DNA of 5,240 nt from NCBI GenBank assembly GCA_947385505.1, contig CANDLP010000196.1, forward strand, positions 1-5,240, written 5' to 3'. Position 1 is the stretch's first letter. Each line of letters opens with the position of its first letter. Below are positions 5,212 to 5,240 of this stretch, piece by piece. The notes under the pieces are model-generated. The model saw only the letters and a program-made list of their open reading frames with translations, was not told where the DNA came from and searched no databases. The DNA comes from an uncultured Clostridia bacterium (lineage in GTDB: Bacteria > Bacillota > Clostridia > Oscillospirales > Ruminococcaceae). Both the position numbers and the translations under genes were made by a program.

Positions 5212-5240
5212 ATGCCAAAAAAATATAAAATAAACAAAGA
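5212..5240 (+). CDS. Start of an unidentified basic protein, possibly a transposase (runs off the window)
   Basis: ATG at 5212-5214 follows AAGGGTGA by five bases and reads MPKKYKINK before the window ends. It is supported by the consensus promoter and ribosome site rather than by length. The lysine-rich start and its position beside a broken gene suggest a transposase, but nine residues cannot identify a family. Confidence 0.5.

Larger units (their letters stand above)
5148..5240 (+). mobile_element. Possible left end of an insertion element
   Basis: At about 5148 the coding pattern of the leftward gene stops, and 5148-5240 is AT-rich with a consensus promoter, ribosome site and ATG facing away from the broken gene. 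That layout, a short terminal segment then promoter then the start of a basic protein, is typical of an insertion sequence. The end would begin near CTAATCCCATTTAG. The other end and target duplication are outside the window, so the family cannot be given. The alternative is an ordinary divergent gene next to a gene that is merely broken. Confidence 0.4.

Overview
The window looks like the end of a contig from an uncultured gut-type Bacillota, probably a Clostridia member near Ruminococcaceae/Oscillospiraceae. This is inferred from purine-rich AGGAGG-like ribosome sites, sigmaA-type promoters in very AT-rich spacers, the pgk-tpiA neighbourhood, DegV and TrmL, and typical clostridial protein sequence. 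The first 46 bases are not biological: they are an Illumina TruSeq-type adapter with the tail of the P7 sequence and an 8-base index, so the left edge is an assembly artefact that cuts tpiA.

Layout. Bases 47-3632 are transcribed leftward, in the order trmL (tRNA ribose methyltransferase), a DegV/FakB-type lipid-binding protein, pgk, a pentapeptide-repeat protein, then the first 31 codons of tpiA. A clean promoter (TTGAAA-17-TAAAAT) lies just before pgk, so pgk, the pentapeptide gene and tpiA probably form one glycolytic unit, with a GC-rich hairpin after pgk that may set the ratio of the genes. trmL and degV have their own upstream promoter. trmL lacks a normal start codon: an ACG sits where the ATG should be.

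Bases 3633-3976 are a divergent AT-rich control region. It holds one promoter facing each way, a run of roughly helically phased A-tracts with three copies of AAATTTGCAAAAA between them, and a 14-bp inverted repeat in the trmL leader. The rightward gene (3977-4555) joins a lysine/alanine/threonine-rich histone-H1-like tail to a C-terminal domain resembling SCP2 lipid-carrier domains. It is followed by a conventional terminator and directly afterwards by a perfect 22-bp inverted repeat.

Bases 4753-5147 hold the leftward 3' part of an unrecognised gene that appears to carry a frameshift and is cut off at about 5148. The sequence to its right has a perfect consensus promoter and the first nine codons of a basic protein. 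This looks like the left end of an insertion element that landed in the gene, but the window ends before it can be identified.

Functionally, pgk and tpiA are central glycolysis. DegV and the SCP2-like protein both point to lipid or acyl-chain handling, though nothing shows that they act together. No wholly new multi-gene system is evident. The most distinctive items are the basic-tail/SCP2 fusion with its phased A-tract control region, the pentapeptide protein inside a glycolytic operon, and the trmL ACG start.
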